Positions 56,736 to 64,000 of a DNA stretch of 64,000 bases are shown one piece after another. Source of the DNA: Streptomyces physcomitrii (lineage in GTDB: Bacteria > Actinomycetota > Actinomycetes > Streptomycetales > Streptomycetaceae); the NCBI RefSeq assembly GCF_012273655.1, contig NZ_JAAWWP010000010.1:220421-284420 (forward strand). Reading direction: 5' to 3'. Made by a program: the position numbers and the translations under genes. Within the stretch, counting starts at the first letter, position 1. Each line of letters starts with the position of its first letter. The notes below the pieces were generated by a model that was given only the letters and a program-made list of their open reading frames with translations, did not search any database and was not told the DNA's origin.

Positions 56736-59408
56736 ATGGCGGCGAACACCGCGACCACCGAGACGACCGAGACCCGCGCGGCGACCGGGGCGGGCGGCCC
56801 CGCCGAGTCCGCGGCGCGGCCCACCCTGGTGCTCGTCGGCCACGGCATGGTCGGCCAGCGGTTCCTCGAAGCGCTCGCCGAGCGCGGACTGACCGCGCGG
56901 CACCGGGTGGTGGTGCTCTGCGAGGAGCCCCGGCCCGCCTACGACCGGGTCCGGCTCACCTCGTACTTCAGCGGCCGCAGCCCCGAGGAACTCTCGCTCA
57001 CCGAGGCCGGGTTCATGGCGCGGCACGGCATCGAACTGCACCTGGGCGACCCGGCCGAGTCCGTCGACCGCGAGGCGCGGACGGTCACCGCCCGCTCGGG
57101 CCTGCGCCTGTCCTACGACACCCTGGTGCTCGCCACCGGCTCGTACCCCTTCGTGCCGCCGGTGCCCGGCAGGGACGCGGAGGGCTGCTTCGTCTACCGC
57201 ACCATCGAGGACCTGCTCGCGATCGAGGAGTACGCGGGCAGGCACGCCACCACCGGTGCGGTGGTCGGCGGCGGGCTGCTCGGCCTGGAGGCGGCGGGGG
57301 CGCTGAAAGGGCTCGGACTGACCTCGCACATCGTGGAGTTCGCGCCGCGGCTGATGCCGGTGCAGGTGGACGAGGGCGGCGGGGCCGCGCTGCTGCGCAC
57401 CGTCGAGGGGATGGGCCTGGCGGTGCACACCGGCGTGGGCACCCAGGAGGTGCTGACCGGCGAGGACGGCCGGGTGCGGGGCATGAAGCTCTCCGACGGC
57501 GGTGAACTCGCCGCCGATCTGGTGGTGTTCTCCGCCGGGGTGCGCCCCCGCGACCAGCTCGCCCGGGACTGCGGACTGCCGGTCGGCGAGCGCGGCGGCA
57601 TCGCGGTGGACGAGAGCTGCCGCACCGAGGACCCGCACGTCTACGCCATCGGCGAGTGCGCGCTCGCCAGCGACGGCCGCGTCTACGGACTGGTCGCCCC
57701 GGGGTACGAGATGGCGGAGACCGTCGCCTCCGCCCTCGCCGCCGAGGAGGCACCGCTCGCCTTCACCGGGGCGGACACCTCGACCAAGCTGAAGCTGCTC
57801 GGCGTGGACGTGGCCTCCTTCGGCGACGCGCACGGCGCCGCCGGGGACTGCCTGGACGTCGTCTACGCCAACTCCCGTACCGGGGTGTACAAGAAGCTGG
57901 TCGTCTCCGCCGACGGCACCCTGCTCGGCGGCGTCCTGGTCGGCGACGCCGAGGCCTACGGCACGCTGCGCCCGCTGACCGGTTCGGTGCCGCCCGTCGA
58001 CCCCGAGCAGCTGGTGCTGCCTGCCGGGGCGGGCGACGCGGCCCCGCTCGGCCCCGGGGCGCTGCCGGACTCGGCGGTGATCTGCTCCTGCCACAACGTC
58101 AGCAAGGGCAGCATCCGCGAGGCGGTCACCGCGCACTCCTGCACCACCGTGCCCGAGGTCAAGAAGTGCACCAAGGCCGGTACCGGCTGCGGCAGTTGCG
58201 TCAAGGCGCTCGGCCAGCTGGTCACCGCCGAACTGGAGGCCGGCGGCGTCGAGGTCGACAAGGGCCTGTGCCGCTGCTTCGACCGGACCCGCCAGGAGCT
58301 GTACGAGATCGTGCTCGCCCTCGGCGTGACCTCGTACCGCGAACTCCTGGACGGGCACGGCCGCGAGGAGGCCCGGCGGGGCGAGGGCTGCGAGGTCTGC
58401 AAGCCGGTGGTCGCCTCCCTGATCGCCTCGCTCGCCCCGGCGGTCGGCGCCAGCGGCTACGTGCTCGACGGTGAACAGGCCGCGCTCCAGGACACCAACG
58501 ACCACTTCCTCGCCAACTTGCAGAAGAACGGCTCCTATTCGGTGGTGCCGCGCATCCCCGGCGGGGAGATCACCCCCGAGAAGCTCATCGTGATCGGCGA
58601 GATAGCCCGGGACTTCGGCCTCTACACGAAGATCACCGGCGGTCAGCGGATCGACATGTTCGGCGCCCGGGTCGAGCAGCTGCCGGTGATCTGGTCCCGC
58701 CTGGTCGACGCCGGATTCGAGTCCGGGCACGCCTACGGCAAGTCGCTGCGCACGGTGAAGTCCTGTGTGGGCTCGACCTGGTGCCGCTACGGGGTGCAGG
58801 ACTCGGTGCGGATGGCGATCGACCTGGAGCTGCGCTACCGGGGGCTGCGCTCCCCGCACAAACTGAAGTCGGCGGTCTCCGGCTGCGCCCGGGAGTGCGC
58901 CGAGGCCCAGTCGAAGGACTTCGGCGTCATCGCCACCTCCAGCGGCTGGAACCTCTACGTCGGCGGCAACGGCGGCGCCACCCCGCGCCACGCCGACCTG
59001 CTCGCCAAGGACCTCTCGGACGCCGAACTGGTGCGCCTGATCGACCGGTTCCTGATGTTCTACATCCGCACCGCGGAGCCCCTTGAGCGCACCGCGAGCT
59101 GGCTGGAGCGGATCGACGGCGGCCTCGCCCACGTCCAGGACGTGGTGGTGCACGACTCCCTGGGAATCTGCGGGCAGTTGGAGTCCCTGATGGCCGCGCA
59201 CATCGCGCACTACCGCGACGAGTGGGCCGAGACCCTGGACGATCCGGAGCGCCTGGCCCGCTTCGTCTCCTTCGTCAACGCCCCCGACACCCCCGATCCC
59301 ACCGTGCGGTTCGTGCCCGAGCGCGATCAGATCAAGCCCGAGCTGCCGCTCCTGAGCATCGGCGGCCGCCGCCCCGAAGCCTCCCTGGAAGGAAGTGCGC
59401 GCGTATGA
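56736..59408 (+). CDS. nirB: Assimilatory nitrite reductase [NAD(P)H] large subunit
   Basis: 890 residues. It reduces nitrite to ammonia. N-terminal FAD/NAD part (LVLVGHGMVGQRFLEAL, GAVVGGGLLGLEAAGALKGLGL), a BFD-like [2Fe-2S] domain (CSCHNVSKGS at about 450, KAGTGCGSCVKALG, CEVCKP), then sulfite/nitrite-reductase halves. The siroheme-[4Fe-4S] ligands are in KSCVGSTWCRYGVQDS and SAVSGCARECAEAQSKDFG. All four Cys are present. Length is normal. ATGA overlap with nirD shows coupled translation. Confidence 0.96.
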   Translation: MAANTATTETTETRAATGAGGPAESAARPTLVLVGHGMVGQRFLEALAERGLTARHRVVVLCEEPRPAYDRVRLTSYFSGRSPEELSLTEAGFMARHGIELHLGDPAESVDREARTVTARSGLRLSYDTLVLATGSYPFVPPVPGRDAEGCFVYRTIEDLLAIEEYAGRHATTGAVVGGGLLGLEAAGALKGLGLTSHIVEFAPRLMPVQVDEGGGAALLRTVEGMGLAVHTGVGTQEVLTGEDGRVRGMKLSDGGELAADLVVFSAGVRPRDQLARDCGLPVGERGGIAVDESCRTEDPHVYAIGECALASDGRVYGLVAPGYEMAETVASALAAEEAPLAFTGADTSTKLKLLGVDVASFGDAHGAAGDCLDVVYANSRTGVYKKLVVSADGTLLGGVLVGDAEAYGTLRPLTGSVPPVDPEQLVLPAGAGDAAPLGPGALPDSAVICSCHNVSKGSIREAVTAHSCTTVPEVKKCTKAGTGCGSCVKALGQLVTAELEAGGVEVDKGLCRCFDRTRQELYEIVLALGVTSYRELLDGHGREEARRGEGCEVCKPVVASLIASLAPAVGASGYVLDGEQAALQDTNDHFLANLQKNGSYSVVPRIPGGEITPEKLIVIGEIARDFGLYTKITGGQRIDMFGARVEQLPVIWSRLVDAGFESGHAYGKSLRTVKSCVGSTWCRYGVQDSVRMAIDLELRYRGLRSPHKLKSAVSGCARECAEAQSKDFGVIATSSGWNLYVGGNGGATPRHADLLAKDLSDAELVRLIDRFLMFYIRTAEPLERTASWLERIDGGLAHVQDVVVHDSLGICGQLESLMAAHIAHYRDEWAETLDDPERLARFVSFVNAPDTPDPTVRFVPERDQIKPELPLLSIGGRRPEASLEGSARV

Positions 59409-59779
59409 GCACCGTGACCGAGGCCCCCGCGGCCACCGCACAGGTCCAACTGCGCCCGGGCGACGGGGAGGACGGGCCCGCCGACTGGGTCACCGTCTGC
59501 ACGCTGGACGGGCTGCTCCCCGGCCGCGGTGTCGCGGTACTGCTGCCCGACGGCACCCAGGCCGCGCTCTTCCTGGACCACGAGGGCCGGGTGCACGCGA
59601 TCGGCAACCGGGACCCGTTCACCGGCGCCGCGGTCCTCTCCCGCGGACTCACCGGCTCGGCCGGGGGCCGCCCGTACGTCTGCTCCCCGCTGCTCAAGCA
59701 GCGCTTCGACCTGGCCGACGGCCGCTGCCTGGACGACGAGTCGGTGCGGGTGCCGGTGTACGCGGTGCGGACCGTCTGA
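59405..59779 (+). CDS. nirD: Nitrite reductase small subunit
   Basis: 124 residues, Rieske-like fold: WVTVCTLDGLLPGRGVAVLLPDGTQAALFLDHEGRVHAIGNRDPFTGAAVLSRGLTG and PYVCSPLLKQRFDLADGRCLDD. As in other NirD proteins the Rieske Cys-His cluster ligands are missing, so it binds no iron. It starts inside the nirB stop (ATGA). A short tandem repeat array follows its stop. Needed for full activity of NirB. Confidence 0.93.
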   Translation: MSTVTEAPAATAQVQLRPGDGEDGPADWVTVCTLDGLLPGRGVAVLLPDGTQAALFLDHEGRVHAIGNRDPFTGAAVLSRGLTGSAGGRPYVCSPLLKQRFDLADGRCLDDESVRVPVYAVRTV

Positions 59780-59781
59780 AC

Positions 59782-59848
59782 CGTACGGACCAGTTCAGCG
59801 GGTACGGACCAGCCGAGCGGTACGGGCCGACCGAGCGGTACGGGCCGT
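59782..59848. repeat. 18-bp tandem repeats directly after nirD
   Basis: CGTACGGACCAGTTCAGCG, GGTACGGACCAGCCGAGC, GGTACGGGCCGACCGAGC and a partial GGTACGGGCC, beginning five bases past the stop. Units are 70-90 percent alike. They occupy the place of a terminator. Confidence 0.85.
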
Positions 59849-59920
59849 GGGAACCGTGCCTGCCTGAACTGCCCCTGCGGGGGCGGGCGTTCGCCTCGGT
59901 GAGCGCCCGCCCTCCCCTGT

Positions 59921-59949
59921 TTGACCGATCGTTCCAGAAAACCTAGGCT
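59921..59949 (+). promoter_or_regulatory. Promoter and TetR operator; leaderless start
   Basis: TTGACC (59921-59926), 17 bp, TAGGCT (59944-59949), then seven bases to the GTG start, so transcription should begin at or next to the first codon. TTGACCGATCGTTC overlapping the -35 is repeated exactly, inverted, at 60612-60625. It is palindromic around CGATCG. Confidence 0.75.
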
Positions 59950-59956
59950 CTGCCGC

Positions 59957-60541
59957 GTGAGCCGAACCAAGTCCTTCGATCCGGACGCCGCCCTCCGCTC
60001 GGCCCTCGACCTGTTCTGGCAGCGCGGGTACGAGGCGACCTCGATGGCCGATCTGGTGGACCACCTGGGCATCGGGCGCGCCAGTATCTACGCCACCTTC
60101 GGCGGCAAGCGCGAGCTGTACCTGAAGGCCCTGGAACGCTACGGCGAGCTGCACGAACCGCAGTTGCTCGCCACCCTGTCCCGGCCGGGCCCCGCGCTGC
60201 CCGCCGTGCACGCCCTCGTGGAGCGCTTCGCCGCCGAGGCCACCGCCGAACACAGCCGCGGCCAAGGCTGCTTCATCACCAACACGGCGGTCGAGCTCGC
60301 CCCGCACGACCGGGGCGCGGCCCGCCGGGTCGAGGCCAGCTGGGCCCAGCTGGAGACCCTGCTGCACGCGGCCCTGGAACGCGCCCGCGCGGGCGGCGAG
60401 TTGGACGAGGACGCCGACCCGGGCGCCCTCGCACGCCTGCTGCTCGTCCTGCTCCAGGGCATGCGCGTGGTCGGCAAGGCCTCCGGCGACCCTGCCCGGG
60501 TACGGGACGCCGCCGCACAGGCCCGCAGACTCCTGAGCTGA
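59957..60541 (+). CDS. TetR-family transcriptional repressor
   Basis: 194 residues. N-terminal helix-turn-helix: FDPDAALRSALDLFWQRGYEATSMADLVDHLGIGRASIYATFGGKRELYLKALERY, of the FWxxGYxATS branch whose members often control short-chain dehydrogenases. The C-terminal ligand domain contains RGQGCFITNTAVELAPHD, a motif of the AcrR/NemR-like TetR_C group with a Cys that could sense electrophiles. The GTG start is seven bases from a good -10 element. Likely autorepressed and represses the SDR gene downstream. Confidence 0.92.
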   Translation: MSRTKSFDPDAALRSALDLFWQRGYEATSMADLVDHLGIGRASIYATFGGKRELYLKALERYGELHEPQLLATLSRPGPALPAVHALVERFAAEATAEHSRGQGCFITNTAVELAPHDRGAARRVEASWAQLETLLHAALERARAGGELDEDADPGALARLLLVLLQGMRVVGKASGDPARVRDAAAQARRLLS

Positions 60542-60611
60542 TCCCGCGCCCGCCCGGAGACGGGAAAGCGCCTTTCGCGCCACGGAGTTCGCCATCCCTG
60601 CCCGCATAACA

Positions 60612-60625
60612 GAACGATCGGTCAA
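60612..60625. promoter_or_regulatory. Second copy of the TetR operator, before the SDR gene
   Basis: GAACGATCGGTCAA is the exact inverse of TTGACCGATCGTTC at 59921-59934. It lies 90 bp upstream of the SDR start, at or just after a possible -10 (CATAAC). Two exact 14-mers this close are strong evidence for shared control. Confidence 0.8.
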
Positions 60626-60714
60626 GTTGCTGAAGGCGCGGGAGGACTGCCCCCGCTGCTCCTCCCCTCCCTCCCCTCCCTCCCAAGTCCGCCCCGCCAC
60701 AGAGGAGTTCATCC

Positions 60715-61491
60715 ATGTCACAGCAGCAGTCCCGGGCCCGTTTCGCCTCCCGCAGCGCCCTGGTCACCGGGGGCGGTTCCGGGATCGGGCGGGCCGTCGC
60801 GCTCGCGCTGGCCGCCGAGGGGGCCTCGGTGCTCGTCACCGGGCGCTCCCCCGAGGCACTGGCGGAGACCGTCGCCCTCGTGGCGGAGGCGGGCGGCACC
60901 GCCCGGGCCCAACTCGCGGACGTGACACGGGCCGAGGAGATGCGGGAGGCCGTCGCGGCGGCCGTGCGGTACTTCGGCTCGCTGGATGTCGCGGTGAACA
61001 ACGCGGGCGTCTTCCGCGGCGGCCCGCTCACCGAACTGACTGCCGAGGACTGGCAGTTGCTCCTCGCCACCAATGTCACCGGGGTACTGAACTGCCTCCA
61101 GGCCGAGATCCGCCGGATGCGGACCCAGCCGGAGGGCGGCGCCATCGTCACCATCGGCTCCAACCTGGGCGCCCACCTCAGCCACCCCGGCACCGCCGCC
61201 TACGGCGCCACCAAGGCCGCGGTCTCGGCGCTGACCCGGGGCGCGGCCCGCGAACACCTCGCCGAGGGCGTCCGTATCAACACGGTCAGCCCGGGCCCGA
61301 GCGCCACCGCGATGTCGTTGCGGCCCGGGGAGGGCGAGGCCGAGCGGGCCGCCCGGATGAAGGAGGAGTCGCCGCTGGGCCGGGTCTCCACGACGGCGGA
61401 GGTCGCCGCGGCCGTCCTCTACCTCGCCTCCGAGGAGGCCGCCTCGGTGGCGGGCTCGGACCTGGTGATCGACGGCGGCGCGGCGGCCTGA
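60715..61491 (+). CDS. Short-chain dehydrogenase/reductase
   Basis: 258-residue classical SDR. Cofactor loop TGGGSGIGRAVALAL, NNAGVF, active-site Ser in TIGSNLGAHLSHPG, YGATKAAV with the catalytic Tyr-x-x-x-Lys, and the C-terminal DLVIDGGAAA. TGRSPE after strand 2 suggests NADP preference. GAGGAG eight bases before the ATG. Regulated by the adjacent TetR. The substrate may be a quinone, carbonyl or aldehyde as in similar TetR-SDR pairs. Confidence 0.93.
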   Translation: MSQQQSRARFASRSALVTGGGSGIGRAVALALAAEGASVLVTGRSPEALAETVALVAEAGGTARAQLADVTRAEEMREAVAAAVRYFGSLDVAVNNAGVFRGGPLTELTAEDWQLLLATNVTGVLNCLQAEIRRMRTQPEGGAIVTIGSNLGAHLSHPGTAAYGATKAAVSALTRGAAREHLAEGVRINTVSPGPSATAMSLRPGEGEAERAARMKEESPLGRVSTTAEVAAAVLYLASEEAASVAGSDLVIDGGAAA

Positions 61492-61675
61492 GCACCGACC
61501 GGGGAGCGCCGGTTCCGCCCGGCGCCCCCGGTCCCGGGCCTTCCGAGCCGCCCGGCGGTGCGGGGAACCGGCGGCCCTCGACCGGGCGTCTGCCCCTCGG
61601 GGCGTTATCCGGAGGGCCTGCGGGGTACCGGTTGATGTCCGCCAACCGTCCCCACTGGCAACGGAGTTGCTACCC

Positions 61676-62002
61676 ATGAAGACCCTGACGACGCTCACGA
61701 CCGGCAAGACGAACGCCGCGAACACCGCGAAGGGCCCGGCCACCGCGAAGAGCGCGAACCTCGCGAGGACCGGTCTGCGCGCGACCGCCGCGGCCGGGTG
61801 CCTGCTGCTCGCCACCCTCGGCACGACCGGCTGCGACAAGGACAAGGACTGCGACAAGGCGGCCCCGGCCGGGGCGGTCGTGGTGGCGCAGAGCCACCCG
61901 GACGACTCCGTCGTCGGCAAGGGCGGCCGGGGCGGCGGGAAGGGCGGCCGGGGCTCGGGCGGCCACCACTCCTCCGGCGGCGGGGACGACTGCGACGACT
62001 GA
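61676..62002 (+). CDS. Small exported lipoprotein with Gly/His/Asp-rich tail
   Basis: 108 residues. The Thr/Ala/Lys-rich N-terminus leads to a hydrophobic segment and lipobox LATLGTTGC (lipidated Cys about 53). A first Cys/Asp/Lys cluster follows (CDKDKDCDKA). The C-terminal part is GKGGRGGGKGGRGSGGHHSSGGGDDCDD, with four distinct features: Gly-Arg repeats, two His, four Asp and one Cys. Metal binding is possible but unproven. I do not recognise the family. The ATG at 61676 has ACGGAG upstream; two start codons lie close together. Confidence 0.68.
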   Translation: MKTLTTLTTGKTNAANTAKGPATAKSANLARTGLRATAAAGCLLLATLGTTGCDKDKDCDKAAPAGAVVVAQSHPDDSVVGKGGRGGGKGGRGSGGHHSSGGGDDCDD

Positions 62003-62058
62003 CCGGCGGCCGCCCGGCGGTGTCCGGCGCCCGACGGCGAGCAGCGGCCGTCGGGCGC

Positions 62059-62115
62059 CTCAGGACTCCAGGAACACCTCAGGAGTCCAGGAGTGCCTCA
62101 GGACTCCAGGAGCGC
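62059..62115. repeat. 19-bp tandem repeat at the end of the SRPBCC gene
   Basis: CTCAGGACTCCAGGAACAC, CTCAGGAGTCCAGGAGTGC, CTCAGGACTCCAGGAGCGC, three in a row. The last unit contains the stop and last five codons of the minus-strand gene (LLES-stop); the other two are downstream copies of the same end, each with a TGA. Confidence 0.9.
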
Positions 62116-62676
62116 CTTCAGCACGCCGAGCCGCTCCCGCCAGAACTCCTTGTAGGTGGCGACCGCCTCCACCCCGGGCAGGCGGCTGTGGCCCACGCCG
62201 AGCCGGGTCTTCTGCCCGGTGACGGCGGTCAGCCGCACCTCGATACGGCTCACTCCACCGAAGGCGTCCTCGAAGTCGGCGGTGACCGAGCGGGCGGGCC
62301 GGTGGGTGCGCAGCGTGAAGCCCTCCTCGGGCAGCCAGTCCCGCCGGATCCCGGGATCGGCGAAGGCCTCGATGACGCGCGCCGCCGAGGTGTTGACGGT
62401 GGTGCTCGCGCTCGCCTGCCACTCGCCGTCCCGGCTCTGCCCGGCGGCCCGCAGCCCGCGCTGCTGCTCGTAGCCGACGGTGATCGACTGGGCGTACCAG
62501 CCGCCGACCCCGTGCGCCTCGCGCACATGCCGGGCGATCTCGGTGTGGCTTCTCGCCGCGGCTCCCCAGTCGTCGAGGGCGGTGAACCAGTCGGCCCAGC
62601 CCCGCCCGGTCGCGGCGCGCAGTGCGCCGTCGGACACCTTCTCGGTGATGCGTTTGCCCGCGGTCGACTCGCTCAT
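62098..62676 (-). CDS. DUF4287/SRPBCC-domain protein
   Basis: 192 residues. The N-terminal 70 residues (ITEKVSDGALRAATGRGWADWFTALDDWGAAARSHTEIARHVREAHGVGGWYAQSITVGYEQQRGLR) form a helical DUF4287-like domain. The C-terminal 115 are an SRPBCC (START/Bet v1-like) beta domain (ASTTVNTSAARVIEAFADPGIRRDW, RSVTADFEDAFGGVSRIEVRLTAV, LPGVEAVATYKEFWRERLGVLKALL), a hydrophobic ligand pocket. Combined proteins are known in actinomycetes, function unknown. ATG at 62676 chosen as the family start. The gene end is embedded in a tandem array. Confidence 0.82.
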   Translation of the reverse strand: MSESTAGKRITEKVSDGALRAATGRGWADWFTALDDWGAAARSHTEIARHVREAHGVGGWYAQSITVGYEQQRGLRAAGQSRDGEWQASASTTVNTSAARVIEAFADPGIRRDWLPEEGFTLRTHRPARSVTADFEDAFGGVSRIEVRLTAVTGQKTRLGVGHSRLPGVEAVATYKEFWRERLGVLKALLES

Positions 62677-62823
62677 GGCGCCGACGCTAGAAGCGCACCC
62701 GGCCGCCCGCAATGCGAACGGCCACCGGTCTCGGCCCTCGGGCACCGGTGCAGCACAAGGCGCACGGCGCGCAGCACAGCGTACGGACGAGGGGCCGGGG
62801 AGCGCGGTCCGCGGCGGGCGGGC

Positions 62824-63753
62824 TCAGAGGCTGAGCGCGCCGTAGTGGACCCCGGTCAGCTCCTCGGAGGCCGTCCAGAGGCGTTCGCCCGCGGTGTCGT
62901 TGAGGGTCCAGGGAGCGCGCCAGGAGCGGGCCGGGGCGCCGCGCCACTGGAGCACGCGCGGCCCGGTGAAGGAGTCCGGGGTGACCCCGGGCGAGGTCGC
63001 CGCGAACAGCGCGGGCAGCGCGCCGTCCTCCGCGGGCTGGGCGAAGATCCGGTTGCCGAGCAGGGCGAACCGCTCCGCGGCCTTGCGGCCCTCCATCCGT
63101 ACCCCGGCGGTCTGCAGATTGGTGGAGGCGTACCCGGGGTGGGCGGCCGCCGCGACGACGTCGGAACCGGCGGCGGCGAGGCGGCGGGCGAGTTCGTGGG
63201 TGAAGAGGAGGTTGGCGGTCTTTGAGCGGCCGTAGGCGATCCAGCGGCGGTAGCCGCGCTCGCTGTTGAGGTCGGCGATGTCGATGTTGGAGAGCACGTG
63301 CAGCCCGCTGGAGACGGTGATCACCCGGGCGGCCGGGGTGTCGAGCAGCAGCGGGAGCAGCTGGCCGGTGAGCGCGAAGTGCCCGAGGTGGTTGACGCCG
63401 AACTGCGACTCGAAGCCGTCCTTGGTGAGCACATGCGGCAGCGCCATCACGCCCGCGTTGTTGACGAGCAGGTCCAGCCGCTGGTGCTCGCGCACGAATC
63501 CGGCCGCGAACTCCCGTACCGATTCCAGGGATCCGAGGTCGAGGGCGCGCAGCTCCAGCTCGGCGCCGGGCACCGCGCCGCGGATCAGCTCCACCGCCGC
63601 CTCGCCCCGCTCGGTGCTGCGGCAGGCGAGCACCACCCGCGCGCCCCTGCGGGCCAGCTCCCTCGCGGTGACCAGACCGAGGCCGCTGTTGGCGCCGGTC
63701 ACCACCGCCGTGCGGCCGCTCTGGTCGGGGATGTCGTAAGCGGTCCAGCCCAT
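62824..63753 (-). CDS. Short-chain dehydrogenase, retinol-dehydrogenase/protochlorophyllide-reductase-like
   Basis: 309-residue extended SDR. Cofactor loop VVTGANSGLGLVTARELARRG, charged R after strand 2 (CRSTERGE) indicating NADP, NNAGVMALP, active-site SSGLH, and YGRSKTANLLFTHEL with the catalytic Tyr-x-x-x-Lys. The C-terminal region is typical of the WWOX/RDH-like group. Start ATG at 63753. Function in Streptomyces unclear; such proteins reduce varied ketones. Divergent from nothing; the IS element end lies 120 bp upstream. Confidence 0.92.
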   Translation of the reverse strand: MGWTAYDIPDQSGRTAVVTGANSGLGLVTARELARRGARVVLACRSTERGEAAVELIRGAVPGAELELRALDLGSLESVREFAAGFVREHQRLDLLVNNAGVMALPHVLTKDGFESQFGVNHLGHFALTGQLLPLLLDTPAARVITVSSGLHVLSNIDIADLNSERGYRRWIAYGRSKTANLLFTHELARRLAAAGSDVVAAAAHPGYASTNLQTAGVRMEGRKAAERFALLGNRIFAQPAEDGALPALFAATSPGVTPDSFTGPRVLQWRGAPARSWRAPWTLNDTAGERLWTASEELTGVHYGALSL

Positions 63754-63873
63754 GACGGTGCTCCTTGTACTGGTGACGAGGACCTGGCAGGTACGGGCCA
63801 GCGTACGGTGTCCGGCCCCCGCACCCGCCGAAAGGGCGGGATGCGCCCCGGACCGGGCCGCCGCCTGCGGGAG

Positions 63874-64000
63874 CTAGGTGCTGTCCGGCGGATCACTGGC
63901 GGAGCCAAAGTCGAATGGCCGCGGCGGTGACGGTGCCGTGGAAGACGTAGGCCCGCTTGTCGTAACGGGTCGCGACCGCGCGGGAGTTCTTGAGTCGGTT
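63874..64000 (-). mobile_element. End of an IS5-family insertion sequence, cut by the window edge
   Basis: The element end begins around 63877 with GTGCTGTCCGGCGGATCA, the terminal inverted repeat type of Streptomyces IS5-like elements. CTAG at 63874-63877 fits the YTAR target duplicated by IS5. The rest of the element lies outside the window. It is upstream of the SDR gene. Confidence 0.75.
63893..64000 (-). CDS. Transposase C-terminus, IS5 family (partial)
   Basis: The minus-strand frame from the window edge reads NRLKNSRAVATRYDKRAYVFHG then TVTAAAIRLWLRQ and a TGA stop. NSR-AVATRYDK-A-F is the C-terminal block of DDE transposases of the IS5 (IS427/IS1647-like) type, whose catalytic Glu lies just upstream, outside the window. 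Only 35 codons are visible, so activity cannot be judged. Confidence 0.85.
   Translation of the reverse strand, partial: NRLKNSRAVATRYDKRAYVFHGTVTAAAIRLWLRQ

Overview
The window is chromosomal DNA from a high-GC actinomycete, almost certainly a Streptomyces. Third codon positions are nearly all G or C, many starts are GTG, and the order malonyl-CoA synthetase, MreB/Mbl-like protein, tRNAs, ABC exporter pair, HrdA-type sigma factor, DnaG, dGTPase, NasA nitrate reductase, CutA, FMN reductase, sortase, NirB/NirD matches what I remember of the S. coelicolor SCO2440s to SCO2480s region. That synteny is from memory and was not searched.

Layout. (1) 1-10.5 kb: a 5'-truncated SGNH hydrolase lipoprotein, an aldose epimerase, a membrane acyltransferase, an EI24-like protein, a divergent oxidoreductase/MarR pair, a Cys-rich SCO2400-like membrane protein, a MerR-PP2C fusion and malonyl-CoA synthetase (matB). 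(2) 10.5-17.5 kb: a 19-codon hydrophobic peptide gene with its own strong hairpin, mbl, a GAF sensor kinase with a degenerate ATPase domain, a CAU-anticodon tRNA, a DUF2690 membrane protein, a short LuxR-type regulator with an 18-bp hairpin in its leader, and an O-methyltransferase preceded by an iron-box-like palindrome. (3) 17.6-30.4 kb: a minus-strand accessory cluster made of two DUF6230 proteins, a DUF6114 membrane protein, a large charged Gly-rich secreted protein (called H here) and a receptor Ser/Thr kinase (K). Between H and K lie an AMP-ligase gene and a large protein with a periplasmic-binding-protein-like C-terminus. That pair is flanked by about 300-bp direct repeats that carry decayed pieces of H and K. 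Two identical tRNA-Asn genes follow. (4) 30.5-42.2 kb: YtxH-like protein, FGGY sugar kinase, heterodimeric ABC exporter, PhzF-like protein, MmpS-like lipoprotein, a second receptor kinase with an insertion in its catalytic loop, and the sigma factor. (5) 42.2-60 kb: dnaG, an FAD reductase, dgt, a sirohydrochlorin chelatase, a SanA/YdcF-like protein, nasA, a cyclotransferase/cutA pair, a probable SoxR-controlled FMN reductase, a sortase F pair and a nitrite-reductase operon. (6) 60-64 kb: a TetR/SDR pair sharing an identical operator, a small lipoprotein, an SRPBCC protein, a second SDR, and the end of an IS5-type element cut by the window edge.

How the parts work together. nasA, the chelatase (siroheme precursor), the FAD oxidoreductase and nirB-nirD form a nitrate-assimilation set. 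Eleven-bp-phased GTNAC/GAAAC-like pentamers upstream of the nitrite operon, and a weaker set before nasA, look like GlnR boxes. An 18-bp near-palindrome inside a promoter with a long spacer before the FMN reductase is a SoxR-type operator.

Most unusual points: the reciprocally decayed repeats around the ligase/binding-protein insert; the 19-residue peptide gene; the hairpin leader of the LuxR gene; receptor kinases and binding-protein-like sensors in one region; and short tandem arrays that repeatedly sit directly behind stop codons.
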